Source: Streptomyces sp. NBC_00569 (GTDB lineage Bacteria > Actinomycetota > Actinomycetes > Streptomycetales > Streptomycetaceae). Taken from it: a stretch of 64,000 nucleotides of DNA. A program made the position numbers and the translations under genes. Shown in pieces: positions 17,522 through 26,281 of this stretch; position 1 is the first letter of the stretch, and each line of letters opens with the position of its first letter. The stretch lies in contig NZ_CP107783.1 of the NCBI RefSeq assembly GCF_036345255.1, positions 8,797,001 through 8,861,000 on the forward strand, read 5' to 3'. The notes below the pieces were generated by a model that did not search any database, had not been told where the DNA came from, and saw only the letters and a program-made list of their open reading frames with translations.

Positions 17522-19846
17522 TCAGGACGCGGACGCTCCGAGTTCCTCGCGGACGGTGCGGGCCGCCGCGACGAGGTTCTCCAGGGAGGCGCGGGTCTCG
17601 GGCCAGCCGCGTGTCTTCAGGCCGCAGTCGGGGTTGACCCACAGCCGCTCGGCGGGGATCGCCTCAAGTCCCCTGCGAAGCAGGCCGGTTGCCTCTTCCG
17701 CGCTCGGTACGCGGGGCGAGTGGATGTCGTACACGCCGGGTCCGGCCTCGCGCGGGTAGCCGTGCTCTGCCAGCTCATGTGCGACCTGCATGTGGGAGCG
17801 GGCCGCCTCCAGGCTGATCACGTCGGCGTCGAGGTCGTCGATGGCCTGGACGATGTCCCCGAACTCGGCGTAGCACATGTGGGTGTGGATCTGAGTGTCC
17901 GGGCGGACGCCACTGGTGGTGAGGCGGAACGCCTCCGTCGCCCACGCGAGGTAGGCGGCGTGGTCGGCGGCGCGCAGCGGGAGCGTCTCGCGTAGCGCGG
18001 GTTCGTCGACCTGGATCACTGACGTCCCGGACGCCTCAAGGTCGTTCACCTCGTCCCGCAAGGCGAGGGCGACCTGACGGGCGGTGTCGCCAAGGGGCTG
18101 GTCGTCGCGGACGAAGGACCAGGCGAGCATGGTGACGGGCCCGGTGAGCATGCCCTTGACGGGACGGGACGTCAGCGACTGGGCGTAGGCGGTCCAGCGC
18201 ACCGTCATCGGTTCGGGGCGCGAGATGTCACCGGCGAGGATCGGCGGACGGACGCAGCGGGTGCCGTAGGACTGCACCCAGCCGTGCCGCGTGGCCAGAT
18301 AGCCGGTGAGCTGTTCGGCGAAGTACTGCACCATGTCGTTGCGCTCCGGCTCGCCGTGGACGAGGACGTCCAGGCCGGTCTTCTCCTGGAAGGAGATCAC
18401 TTCCTGGATCTCGGCCCTGATGCGCGCCTCGTAGCCGGCCGTGTCGATGCGGTCGGCACGCAGGTCGGCGCGGGCGGCGCGCAGTTCGCCGGTCTGTGGG
18501 AACGAGCCGACGGTGGTGGTCGGCAGCAGCGGCAGGCCGAGGTGGGCACGCTGGGCGGCGGCCCGCTCGGCGTACGGCTGCGGGCGGTGACCGTCGGTGT
18601 CCGTGACGGCGGCGGCGCGGGACCGCACCGCGGGGTCGTGTGTCAGGGACGACCCTGCGCGGGAGGCGAGGTCTGCGCGGTTGGCTGACAGTTCCGCGGT
18701 GATCGCACCGGTGCCCTGGGTCAGGCCCTTGGCGAGGGTGACGACCTCGTTGGTCTTCTGGCGGGCGAAGGCGAGCCAGCGCAGGATCTGCGGGTCGACG
18801 TCCCGTTCCAGGGAGGCGTCGAGGGGGACGTGCAGCAGGGAGCAGGAGGCGGCCACGTCGACCCGGTCCGCCAGTCCCAGCAACGTGCCGAGCGTGGCGA
18901 GGGACTTCTCCATGTCGTTGACCCAGATGTTGCGACCGTTGACGACGCCCGCCACCAGGCGCTTGCCGGGCAGGCCACCGACGCCGGCGAGGGCGTCGAG
19001 GTTGGCGGCCGCGGTGTCGGTGAAGTCCAGGGCCAGACCGTCGACAGGGGCCTTGGCCAGGACCGGCAGGGCGTCGCCGAGCCGGTCGAAGTACGAGGCG
19101 ACCAGCAGCTTGGACCGGTCGCTGAGGGCGCCCAGGTCGCGGTAGGCGCGGGCGGCGGCGTTCAGCTCCGCCGGTGTGCGGTCCTGGACGAGTGCGGGCT
19201 CGTCGAGCTGAACCCACTCGGCGCCCGCGGCGCGCAGGTCGGCGAGGACCTCTGCGTACACGGGAAGCAGCCGGTCGAGCAGAGTGAGCGGGTCGAAGTC
19301 GGCCGCGACGCCCGGCGCGGGCTTGGCGAGCAGCAGATACGTGACCGGGCCGACCAGGACGGGGCGGGCGGCGAGTCCCAGGGAGAGGGCCTCCTCGAGC
19401 TCGGACACCTGCTTGGTCGAGTCCGAGGAGAACACCGTGTCCGGGCCCAGCTCCGGCACCAGGTAGTGGTAGTTGGTGTCGAACCACTTCGTCATCTCCA
19501 GCGGCGCGACATCCTGCGTGCCGCGCGCCATGGCGAAGTAGCCGTCCAGGGCGTCTGTGTCGACAGCTGTGCGGTGGCGTTCGGGGATCGAACCGACCAT
19601 GACGGTGGTGTCCAGGACGTGGTCGTAGTACGAGAAGTCGCCCGTGGGGACTTCCTCGATGCCGGCGCCGGCGAGTTCCTGCCAGTTCTTGCGGCGCAGG
19701 TCGGCGGCTGTGTCCCGAAGGGCGTCGGCGGAGACGCGGCCCTTCCAGTAGCCCTCGATCGCCTTCTTGAGTTCGCGATTCCGTCCCTGGCGGGGGTAGC
19801 CGTACACGGTGGCCCGTGCTCCCGCGGCTGTGGTCTTGGTGGTCAC
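17522..19846 (-). CDS. metE: cobalamin-independent methionine synthase MetE
   Basis: 774 residues, full length for MetE, which transfers the methyl group of 5-methyltetrahydropteroyltriglutamate to homocysteine. The two (beta/alpha)8 halves are recognisable. The C-terminal half carries the zinc-site pieces 'H-T-H-M-C-Y' and 'N-P-D-C-G-L-K-T-R', plus 'V-D-E-P-A-L-R'; the N-terminal half has '[10 protein letters not shown]'. It starts with GTG, with AAGGAG 6 bases upstream. The leader contains a cobalamin riboswitch, so the gene should be off when vitamin B12 is plentiful and the B12-dependent synthase can act. Confidence 0.96.
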   Translation of the reverse strand: MTTKTTAAGARATVYGYPRQGRNRELKKAIEGYWKGRVSADALRDTAADLRRKNWQELAGAGIEEVPTGDFSYYDHVLDTTVMVGSIPERHRTAVDTDALDGYFAMARGTQDVAPLEMTKWFDTNYHYLVPELGPDTVFSSDSTKQVSELEEALSLGLAARPVLVGPVTYLLLAKPAPGVAADFDPLTLLDRLLPVYAEVLADLRAAGAEWVQLDEPALVQDRTPAELNAAARAYRDLGALSDRSKLLVASYFDRLGDALPVLAKAPVDGLALDFTDTAAANLDALAGVGGLPGKRLVAGVVNGRNIWVNDMEKSLATLGTLLGLADRVDVAASCSLLHVPLDASLERDVDPQILRWLAFARQKTNEVVTLAKGLTQGTGAITAELSANRADLASRAGSSLTHDPAVRSRAAAVTDTDGHRPQPYAERAAAQRAHLGLPLLPTTTVGSFPQTGELRAARADLRADRIDTAGYEARIRAEIQEVISFQEKTGLDVLVHGEPERNDMVQYFAEQLTGYLATRHGWVQSYGTRCVRPPILAGDISRPEPMTVRWTAYAQSLTSRPVKGMLTGPVTMLAWSFVRDDQPLGDTARQVALALRDEVNDLEASGTSVIQVDEPALRETLPLRAADHAAYLAWATEAFRLTTSGVRPDTQIHTHMCYAEFGDIVQAIDDLDADVISLEAARSHMQVAHELAEHGYPREAGPGVYDIHSPRVPSAEEATGLLRRGLEAIPAERLWVNPDCGLKTRGWPETRASLENLVAAARTVREELGASAS

Positions 19847-20019
19847 GGAGTTCTCCTTCGAGAGACGTATCCCTGAGATCCCGAAGACTCACGCGGCCAG
19901 AAGGGAGTGACAGACCGGCGGCACGACCTCGCGCGGCAAAGGCGCGGTCATCCGCTCGATATGTACGCCGACCCGCCCACGAGGTCACCGGGATGTCCGC
20001 GCACGCGTCATACGCGCAC

Positions 20020-20240
20020 GGGCAGTTGGCAGGTCTTCGGACTCGCGGGCGCGCCTCGTGTCGTACGAGGCTCCTACTGGCCGTCGCTTCCCAGGTCCCG
20101 TTCCTCGGGCCCAGTGCGTATGACGGCGGTCGTTCCCACTCACCGCTGCGGGGCAGTCCCGGATTCCCACCGGGTTCCCTCTTGCGACGCATCCCGTCTG
20201 GCGGACGGGGCGAACCAGCTGCACCGGTCACCCTACGGGG
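20020..20240 (-). promoter_or_regulatory. cobalamin (AdoCbl) riboswitch upstream of metE
   Basis: Read on the minus strand, the core 'gagggaacccggtgggaat' leads into 'ccgggactgccccgc' and 'agcggtgag', matching the conserved central part of B12 riboswitches (G-G-G-A-A, C-C-G-G-T-G-x-x-A-A-T-C-C-G-G, C-C-C-C-G-C). The 3' end holds 'ccgaagacctgcc' (20028-20040), which fits the conserved closing element. Outer borders are approximate. About 170 bases follow before metE. A CTCCCTTC segment (minus strand, 19900-19907) is nearly complementary to the metE ribosome site and could be the anti-SD element, making control translational; that step is inference. Confidence 0.85.
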
Positions 20241-20321
20241 TGCCGCTGACACACGAGCGGACCGGTCCAGGATGCGGATGGTGAGGTGAGGCACGTCGGC
20301 GGAGGGTCGGACCACGAAAGA

Positions 20322-20357
20322 GGGGCGGGAACCGGAATCCGGTCTGGTTCCCGCCCC
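20322..20357. terminator. strong GC hairpin
   Basis: A perfect 12-bp inverted repeat (ggggcgggaacc / ggttcccgcccc) with a 12-nt loop. It lies downstream of the minus-strand dehydrogenase remnant and upstream of the metE promoter region, so it probably once ended the former and now insulates the latter. Confidence 0.65.
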
Positions 20358-20406
20358 GCGCTCCGACCGCCTCCGGCCCTCAATCCGGATGCGGTACCCG
20401 GGCCCC

Positions 20407-20884
20407 TCAGCCCTGGTGGTCGTTGACGGTGCCTTCTCGCTCGTACTCGTGGAAGCAGCGGCCTGTCTTGCGGCCCAACAGGCATGCCTCGACTATGTGT
20501 TGAAGCGTGTCGGCGGCGCGTAGAGCGGTTCCTTGAATTCCTAGTAGAGGGGTTTCGCGATGGCGGCGACGGTGTCGAGGCCGATGAGGTCCGCGAGCCA
20601 CAGCCGGCCCATGGGGTGAGCGCAGCCGAGTTCCATGCCGTGGTCGACGTCGGTCGGGTTGGCGAAGCCGGACTCGGTCGCGCGGATCGCCGACAGGAGG
20701 TGTCCAGGAGGTCGGTGAAGGTGATGCGGTCCGTGGCCGTGCGCGCCTCTTCGATCGTCAACTTGCTCTTTCGCGCGGCCTTTTCGAGCGAGGTGACGAT
20801 TCGGTCGCGTGCGCCCTCGGCGGCTGTGGCATCTGCTTCGCAGACGACGGTGTCGAGGTCGACCCGTGCACAGACCTCGGTACG
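20407..20884 (-). pseudogene. 3-hydroxyacyl-CoA dehydrogenase remnant (HbdA/FadB2 type)
   Basis: Three pieces of a 3-hydroxybutyryl-CoA dehydrogenase lie in order but in different frames. The first is an N-terminal-domain piece 'V-V-C-E-A-D-A-T-A-A-E-G-A-R-D-R-I-V-T-S-L-E' followed by 'I-T-F-T-D-L-L-D' (to about 20706). The second is 'N-P-T-D-V-D-H-G-M-E-L-G' with 'H-P-M-G' and 'D-L-I-G-L-D-T-V' (about 20541-20676). The third is the C-terminal 'L-L-G-R-K-T-G-R' ending at 20407. The NAD-binding G-x-G-x-x-G start and roughly 100 or more central residues including the catalytic His region are missing. It is clearly non-functional. Confidence 0.72.
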
Positions 20885-21023
20885 GTACGTCGGCACGCAT
20901 GGCACTTGAGACCCGCGCCGCCACTCCCCGAGGGTCCGCCGATCTCTCACAGGAGTATGCCGACCGTTGATCTACACGCACCAACTCGCCTGTGCAGGAG
21001 CCGAGTTGCAGTGAGGTGCGCGT

Positions 21024-21350
21024 GTGAGTCGTGAAGAGTTCGCGCACGATTCTCGGGATCCGGTCACAGGAGCGGAAAGCTCGGAGGGCTCACTCGGTGC
21101 TTCCGAACACTTCCGCACCGCGGACATCCACGAGACCGTGCCGCCGCTGCTGGCCATGGCGCTGGTCTGGGAGATGACGCTCGTCGACCTGTTCACGGGT
21201 GCCTACGCGGGTGTGCCGGGCCCGCTCCGGGTACTGCTCGTGCTCGGTGCCCCGGTCTCGGTGACCGCGGTCGGTCTGTGGGAACTGCGCCGCCTGCGCA
21301 CGCACTACGGCATCGCGGTCCGGGACATGCTGATGCGGCAGCCGGGCTAG
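21024..21350 (+). CDS. small putative membrane protein, unknown function
   Basis: 108 residues from a GTG with GTGAGG 7 bases upstream. The N-terminal about 35 residues are acidic and Ser/Gly-rich. Two hydrophobic segments follow (about 40-58 and 68-88), separated by 'F-T-G-A-Y-A-G-V-P-G', and the protein ends in a basic 'R-R-L-R-T-H-Y-G' tail. This suggests a two-pass membrane protein. I do not recognise a family. It stands alone between a broken gene and the TetR-controlled acetyltransferase. Confidence 0.55.
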   Translation: MSREEFAHDSRDPVTGAESSEGSLGASEHFRTADIHETVPPLLAMALVWEMTLVDLFTGAYAGVPGPLRVLLVLGAPVSVTAVGLWELRRLRTHYGIAVRDMLMRQPG

Positions 21351-21391
21351 CCGGGCCGGACACCCTGCGCCGAGTGGCGCGCCGATCGGGA

Positions 21392-21429
21392 GCGTACGTT
21401 CGTACATTCCGGAGTGTACGATCGTACGC
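21392..21429 (+). promoter_or_regulatory. large palindromic operator at the acetyltransferase start
   Basis: Two 15-base arms (gcgtacgttcgtaca / tgtacgatcgtacgc) with a single mismatch flank an 8-base spacer, and each arm is itself nearly self-complementary. The right arm abuts the ATG at 21430. This is what a TetR dimer-of-dimers site looks like, and the tetR gene is two genes downstream. It leaves no room for a normal ribosome site, so the transcript is probably leaderless and binding would block initiation. Confidence 0.75.
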
Positions 21430-22011
21430 ATGACGACGGACCACTTTGCCGACGACCCGCGGACGAACCTGGAGCGCATGCTCGCGGGTGACCTCTACAT
21501 CGCCGACGATCCGGAGATCGCCCGGCGTCAACGGCGGGCGATGCGGCTGGCCGCCCACTACCAGGACGCCTTCCTCGAGGACGCCGACAAGGCCCGGCCG
21601 ATCCTGGCCGACCTGCTCGAGTCCGTGGGGGAGGGCGTCGAGGTGCGGCCGCCGCTGTACGTCGACTACGGCAGCAACATCACCATCGGTGCCCGCACCT
21701 TCGTCAACTACCACCTCACCGCACTCGACGTCGCCCGGATCATCATCGGCGAGGACTGCCAGATCGGCCCCAACGTCCAACTCCTCACCCCCACCCACCC
21801 GGTGGAGCCGCAGCCCCGCCGCGACAAGCTGGAAGCCGCGCTGCCCATCACCATCGGCGACAACGTCTGGCTCGGCGGCGGGGTCATCGTGTGCCCCGGA
21901 GTGACCATCGGGGACAACTCCGTCATCGGCGCCGGAGCCGTGGTCACCAAGGGCGTCCCGGCGAACGTCGTGGCCGTCGGCAACCCCGCCCGCCCCGTCC
22001 GCACCCTTTGA
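21430..22011 (+). CDS. maltose/sugar O-acetyltransferase (NodL/Maa family)
   Basis: 193 residues, left-handed beta-helix acyltransferase. The N-terminal Maa domain ('M-L-A-G-D-L-Y-x-A-D-D-P-E') is followed by hexapeptide repeats, 'L-T-P-T-H-P' with the likely catalytic His, and the C-terminal 'G-A-G-A-V-V-T-K-G-V-P' and 'G-N-P-A-R'. It transfers acetyl from acetyl-CoA to a sugar or related hydroxyl. The start codon touches a large palindromic operator. The next gene is a TetR regulator 11 bases downstream, so the pair is likely an autoregulated unit. The acceptor is not evident. Confidence 0.88.
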   Translation: MTTDHFADDPRTNLERMLAGDLYIADDPEIARRQRRAMRLAAHYQDAFLEDADKARPILADLLESVGEGVEVRPPLYVDYGSNITIGARTFVNYHLTALDVARIIIGEDCQIGPNVQLLTPTHPVEPQPRRDKLEAALPITIGDNVWLGGGVIVCPGVTIGDNSVIGAGAVVTKGVPANVVAVGNPARPVRTL

Positions 22012-22022
22012 CCGGCGCCCCC

Positions 22023-22565
22023 ATGGCCACCGGACGCACGGACCCGCAGCGGCGCGAGCGCATCCTCGCCGCCACCCTCGACCACATCGCCGAAGAGGGC
22101 GTCGCCGGGGTCTCCCACCGCAAGATCGCCTTACGCGCCGACGTGCCGCTCGGCTCGATGACCTACCACTTCGCCGGCATCGATGACTTGCTGCGCGAGG
22201 CCTTCACCCGGTTCGCCGACGAGATCGTGGCGGTGTTCGAGCGGCACCTGGCCGACGTCGGCACCCCCGAGCGGGCCCGCGAAGCCGTCACCGACCTCAT
22301 CCACGCCCTGTCCGCAGGTTCACGTCGCGATCTCGTCCTCACCCACGAGCTCTACGCCCTCGCCGCCCGCCGCGACGAGTACCGCGAACTCACCCACGCC
22401 TGGATGGCCCGCAGCCGCGACCTCCTGGAGCGGCACTTCGACGCGGACACCGCCCGCCAGCTGGACGCGCTGATCGAGGGGTTGGTCCTGCACCGCTCCC
22501 TCGACACCGCCCCGCAGAGCCGCGAACTCACCCGGGCGGCCGTGCGGCGCATGACCTCCGGCTGA
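22023..22565 (+). CDS. TetR family regulator of the acetyltransferase operon
   Basis: 180 residues. The N-terminal helix-turn-helix is typical ('I-L-A-A-T-L-D-H-I-A-E-E-G', 'S-H-R-K-I-A', 'G-S-M-T-Y-H-F'). The C-terminal ligand/dimer domain resembles the TetR_C group of the BetI/YxaF kind. ATG at 22023 lies 11 bases after the acetyltransferase stop, and the frame is open upstream only as overlap. It probably represses its own operon through the palindrome at 21392-21429. Confidence 0.87.
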   Translation: MATGRTDPQRRERILAATLDHIAEEGVAGVSHRKIALRADVPLGSMTYHFAGIDDLLREAFTRFADEIVAVFERHLADVGTPERAREAVTDLIHALSAGSRRDLVLTHELYALAARRDEYRELTHAWMARSRDLLERHFDADTARQLDALIEGLVLHRSLDTAPQSRELTRAAVRRMTSG

Positions 22566-22614
22566 TCTGCGCCCGATCCCCGGCCGACGCCCGGTGCGCG
22601 GCGGGCCCCGAGCC

Positions 22615-22652
22615 GCCCGTGGGGTGCGGACCTGACCCCGCACCCCACGGGC
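22615..22652 (+). terminator. 15-bp hairpin after tetR
   Basis: A perfect stem of about 15 bp (gcccgtggggtgcgg / ccgcaccccacgggc) with an 8-nt loop, 50 bases after the tetR stop. It ends the acetyltransferase-tetR unit. Confidence 0.75.
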
Positions 22653-22731
22653 TCCCATCCGCCGGCCCGCGCACTAGTGTCTGATCGCCACCGCCAGGAC
22701 ACGGTGGCGTTCGACGAGGAGGGTGGCCGCG

Positions 22732-23898
22732 ATGACACAGCAGTTCGGTGACTACCAGCACGAGATCTACTTCAACGCGCTCGGGGGCGTCGTCCCCGAG
22801 TTGCCCATGGCCTTCGCGGAACTGGAGCAGCGGGCCGGCGAGGCGCTCGCGCCGTCCGTGTGGTCGTACGTCGCGGGTGGCGCGGGCGACGAGTTCACCC
22901 AGCGCGAGAACGTCACCGCGTTCGAACAGTGGGGGCTCATACCGCGCATGTTCGTCGGAGCGAGCCGGCGGGACCTGAGCGTCGACCTCTTCGGACTGAA
23001 GCTCGACAGCCCCCTGTTCATGTGCCCCATCGGAGTGATCGGGCTCTGCGGCCAGGGCGGGCACGGGGACCTCGCGACGGCACGGGCCGCCGCGCGCACG
23101 GGAGTTCCGATGGTGGCCTCCACCTTGTCCGCGGACCCCATGGAGGACGTGGCCAAGGAGTTCGGCGACACCCCCGGCTTTTTCCAGCTCTACACGCCGA
23201 CCGACCGCGACCTCGCCGAGAGCCTCGTCAGCCGCGCGGAGGCGGCCGGCTTCAAGGGGATCGTCGTCACCATGGACACCTGGGTCACCGGCTGGCGGCC
23301 CCGCGACCTGTCCACCGGCAACTTCCCCCAGCTGCGCGGCCACTGCCTCAGCAACTACACCTCCGACCCGGTCTTCCGCTCCCGGCTCCCGCAGGGCCGC
23401 GCCGATGACACGCAGGCCGTCGTCATGCAGTTCGCGAGCGTCTTCGGCAACCCCCTGACGTGGGACGACCTCCCCTGGCTGCGCTCGCTCACCAACCTTC
23501 CGCTGATCATCAAGGGGCTGTGCCACCCCGAGGACGTACGACGCGCCAAGGACGGCGGCGTCGACGGCGTCTACTGCTCGAACCACGGCGGACGGCAGGC
23601 CAACGGAGGACTCGCCGCCATCGACGCCCTGCCCGACGTGGTGGAGGCCGCCGACGGTCTGCCCGTCCTGTTCGACTCGGGCGTGCGCTCCGGAGCCGAT
23701 GTGGTCAAGGCGCTCGCCCTCGGCGCGACGGCGGTCGGTATCGGCCGCCCCTATGCCTACGGACTCGCCCTCGGCGGCGTCGACGGCATCGTCCACGTAC
23801 TGCGGTCCCTGCTCGCGGAGACCGACCTGATCATGGCCGTCGACGGCTACCCGACGCTCGCCGACCTCACTCCGCAGGCGCTGCATCGCCGGCGCTGA
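22732..23898 (+). CDS. lactate 2-monooxygenase / FMN-dependent alpha-hydroxyacid oxidase
   Basis: 388 residues from ATG 22732, chosen over the GTG at 22723 because AGGAGGG sits 8 bases before it. It belongs to the FMN-binding (S)-2-hydroxy-acid oxidase family. Seen are 'P-I-G-V-I-G-L-C-G-Q-G-G-H', 'W-x-x-G-W-R-P-R-D-L', the FMN/active-site Lys in 'I-K-G-L-C-H-P-E-D-V', catalytic 'S-N-H-G-G-R-Q' and 'D-S-G-V-R-S-G-A-D-V'. The pattern around 'W-R-P-R-D-L' and the long central insert favour lactate 2-monooxygenase (lactate to acetate, CO2 and water). Its last 32 bases overlap the convergent BrkB gene. Confidence 0.87.
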   Translation: MTQQFGDYQHEIYFNALGGVVPELPMAFAELEQRAGEALAPSVWSYVAGGAGDEFTQRENVTAFEQWGLIPRMFVGASRRDLSVDLFGLKLDSPLFMCPIGVIGLCGQGGHGDLATARAAARTGVPMVASTLSADPMEDVAKEFGDTPGFFQLYTPTDRDLAESLVSRAEAAGFKGIVVTMDTWVTGWRPRDLSTGNFPQLRGHCLSNYTSDPVFRSRLPQGRADDTQAVVMQFASVFGNPLTWDDLPWLRSLTNLPLIIKGLCHPEDVRRAKDGGVDGVYCSNHGGRQANGGLAAIDALPDVVEAADGLPVLFDSGVRSGADVVKALALGATAVGIGRPYAYGLALGGVDGIVHVLRSLLAETDLIMAVDGYPTLADLTPQALHRRR

Positions 23899-24937
23899 CC
23901 TCGGGCGCGTGGGGCGCGGCCCGGTCCAGCTCGACGCCGAACTGGGCCCCGGCCAGCAGCGCCAGGTTCGACACCCACAGCCAGACGAGGAACACGACGC
24001 CCCCCGCCAGGGAGCCGTAGAGCTTGCTGTAGGTGCCGAGCTGCGAGGCGTAGAACGTGAAGCCGGCCGACGCCACGAGCCAGATCAGCGCGGCCAGCAG
24101 ACCACCCGGCAGGCCGTGCCGCCACCCTCGGGCGGCGGGCGGCCCCGAGCGGAACAGGACCAGGACGAGCAGCGCCACCAGGCACAGCAGGGCAGGCCAC
24201 TTGAGGAAGTTCCAGGCCGCGGCGACCGTGTCGCCGAGCCCGAGCCAGTGCCCGAGGGACCGGGCGAGGGATCCGCTGAGCACGAGGACGAGCGCGCTGG
24301 CCACGAGGAGCGCGAGCAGGGTGCAGGCGGTCAGCAGGATGCGGTGGGCCTTGCGCCACACGGGCCGGGTGTCGCGGACGCCGTGCAGCGTGTGCAGGGC
24401 CCGGCGGAACACCGCCGAGTAGCTCGACGCCGACCACAGGGCACTGACGGCGCCGGCGACCGTCACGGTGAGCGCCGCGGAACGCTCGTGTGCCATGTGG
24501 CGCAGTGTCCCGTGCAGGGCGGTGCCCGACTCGGCGGGCGCCCAGGCCGTCACATGCGCGATCAGGGCGTCCGTCGTCGCCGGGCTGACCAGACCGATGA
24601 GCGAGACGGTCACGAGCATGGCGGGCAGGAGGGCGAGGATCGCGTAGTACGTCAACGCCGCGGCCCAGTCCGACACGTCGTCGTTCCACATCGACACCGG
24701 CGTGCGACGCAGCGCCGCCCACAGCCGGGGCCAGGACATCGACGTGTCGCCCGGCGCAGGACTGTGGCCGTGGTCGTCGTCGCCTTCGGCGCCGGAGGAG
24801 GCGGACGTGGCGGGGGAGGGGACGGTTCGGGTGACCTGGGCCGTCGGCCGGGTTCCCAAGGCGTGCTCGTCTCGGTCGGAGGGGCCCGACGGCCCCGGCG
24901 GGGGTGCCGGCGCGCGCGGGACATGGCCCGCGATCAT
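23867..24937 (-). CDS. YihY/BrkB family membrane protein
   Basis: 356 residues taking the ATG at 24937; the frame is open to 25051 but lacks a better start. A Pro/Asp-rich cytosolic N-terminal segment (about 70 residues) precedes six hydrophobic helices. Family motifs are 'D-W-A-A-A-L-T-Y-Y-A-I-L-A-L-L-P' at the first helix and 'Y-G-S-L-A-G-G-V-V-F-L-V-W-L-W' near the end. BrkB/YihY proteins are multipass inner-membrane proteins of uncertain transport role. The 3' end overlaps the convergent lactate monooxygenase gene by 32 bases, unusual but tolerable. Confidence 0.87.
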   Translation of the reverse strand: MIAGHVPRAPAPPPGPSGPSDRDEHALGTRPTAQVTRTVPSPATSASSGAEGDDDHGHSPAPGDTSMSWPRLWAALRRTPVSMWNDDVSDWAAALTYYAILALLPAMLVTVSLIGLVSPATTDALIAHVTAWAPAESGTALHGTLRHMAHERSAALTVTVAGAVSALWSASSYSAVFRRALHTLHGVRDTRPVWRKAHRILLTACTLLALLVASALVLVLSGSLARSLGHWLGLGDTVAAAWNFLKWPALLCLVALLVLVLFRSGPPAARGWRHGLPGGLLAALIWLVASAGFTFYASQLGTYSKLYGSLAGGVVFLVWLWVSNLALLAGAQFGVELDRAAPHAPEVSAGDAAPAE

Positions 24938-24975
24938 CTCATCGCCGTCTCCGCAGCCTGCCGGGGAGTCGCGGA

Positions 24976-25560
24976 TCAGGGGCGTACGGGGAGGTTCAGC
25001 GTGGTCCAGTCGGCGAGGACGCGTGCGCAGTCGGCGACCGTCTCGCGCCATGCCCTGGCCGCGCCGTCGCCCGCCTCGTCGCTGACGTGCTTGACGATGC
25101 GCAGCGGAACACCGGCCTGCTGGGCGGCGGACGCGAGAGCGTAGCCCTCCATGTCGACGAGCGGGGCGTGCGCGGCCAGGCGGGCGCGGGCCGCCTCGTC
25201 GGAGATGAAGGAGTCGCCGGTGGCGAGGACGGGCCCGCCGTGGTCGGGGAGGTCGATCGGCGCACCGTAGATCTCGCCCGTCAGGGAGGCGAGCACGGCG
25301 TTGTCCAGGTCGTGCTGGATCACGGAGCCGATGACGTGGGTGCCCGTCCAGCCGGGGCGCAGTGCACCCGCCGTACCCAGGTTCACGACGCCCGAGGGGT
25401 GCGGGCCGCGGGCCAGGACGGTGGCCAGCGCGGTCGCCGCGTTGACCTTGCCCATGCCGGTGAGCAGGACGGGGAGGTCCGTGTCGAGGAACTGCGCCTC
25501 TTCCTTCACGGCCAGCACGAGCAGGGGACGGCCGGCGGTGATCTCACCTATGAGTTCCAT
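24976..25560 (-). CDS. nucleoside phosphorylase-like nucleosidase (MTA/SAH type)
   Basis: 194 residues of the PNP/UDP phosphorylase superfamily. Motifs are 'L-T-G-M-G-K-V-N-A-A' near residue 35, 'V-N-L-G-T-A-G-A-L', 'T-G-D-S-F' near 114 and 'D-M-E-G-Y-A-L' with the substrate Glu near 137, then 'K-H-V-S-D-E-A' with the catalytic Asp. This is the arrangement of 5'-methylthioadenosine/S-adenosylhomocysteine nucleosidases, but the protein is shorter than Pfs (about 230), so 'nucleosidase' is the safe call. It lies 38 bases upstream of the BrkB gene on the same strand. Confidence 0.82.
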   Translation of the reverse strand: MELIGEITAGRPLLVLAVKEEAQFLDTDLPVLLTGMGKVNAATALATVLARGPHPSGVVNLGTAGALRPGWTGTHVIGSVIQHDLDNAVLASLTGEIYGAPIDLPDHGGPVLATGDSFISDEAARARLAAHAPLVDMEGYALASAAQQAGVPLRIVKHVSDEAGDGAARAWRETVADCARVLADWTTLNLPVRP

Positions 25561-25618
25561 GCGGCAACGGTAGCGGCGAGGCGGTCGCCGGCCCGCAGCC
25601 GGGGCAGGAAACGTCCGG

Positions 25619-26176
25619 TCAGCGGCTGCGGACCGCGCCGCGCGCCACGGGGGTCAGGAGCATCCCGATGGTGAGTCCGACGGCGAGATAGACGGCGGCC
25701 GTGCCCACCTTCGTCACGAGGGGCACCGACGTGGTGAAGGGCAGCAGCACCATGACAAGCGTCGCCAGCGTGACGATCCAGGAGAAGAAGCGCCCGGGCT
25801 GCGGTGTGCCCAGGCACAGGAGGTGAAGAAGCAGCGTCGCGGCGAGGGCCGCAACGGCGGCGCCGCCCGCGAGCAGGCCGGTGGACGCGTCCCCCATCGC
25901 GCCGTCGCGCTCCGGTGCGAACACGGCGACGCCGAGGACACCGCGGACGAGGAGCACACCGGCCACGGCGGTCAGTGCGGCGACGAGCGCGGTCATCAGG
26001 CCGCCGGACCAGATCTTGCGGGCGTCGACGCGTGACGGCGGGGGCGGAGGCGGTGCGCTGTCGGCGTACGGCCCGTACGCGGGGTAGGTGGGGTGTGCCG
26101 GGTCGGGCCCGTAGAGCTGGTGCGGATCCTGCCCGTAGCCGGGTTCCTGGCCGTAGGGCGTATGCGGTGTCTCCAT
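25619..26176 (-). CDS. DUF6069 family membrane protein
   Basis: 185 residues from the ATG at 26176, which has GGGGGAG about 8 bases upstream. The first about 60 residues are Tyr/Pro/Gly-rich with a run of Pro. Four hydrophobic segments follow, separated by short loops. This tail-plus-four-helix layout matches DUF6069 proteins of streptomycetes; function is unknown. It is read in the same direction as the nucleosidase, 58 bases before it. Confidence 0.7.
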   Translation of the reverse strand: METPHTPYGQEPGYGQDPHQLYGPDPAHPTYPAYGPYADSAPPPPPPSRVDARKIWSGGLMTALVAALTAVAGVLLVRGVLGVAVFAPERDGAMGDASTGLLAGGAAVAALAATLLLHLLCLGTPQPGRFFSWIVTLATLVMVLLPFTTSVPLVTKVGTAAVYLAVGLTIGMLLTPVARGAVRSR

Positions 26177-26281
26177 GAGGAATCTCCCCCTCCGTCCGGA
26201 TGCCTGGCTCAAGCCAACACAGGAGCGGTGGCGCGGCGCGAGCGGGCGTGGGCCGAATGGACGGGCAGGAGGAGTCGTGGG

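Noticed and set aside
14686..17637. A 983-codon open frame on the plus strand opposite the SpoIIE phosphatase
   Set aside because: It is exactly antisense to a gene with clear PAS, GAF and PP2C motifs and is Gly/Val/Arg-rich without any domain; it is a GC-driven shadow.
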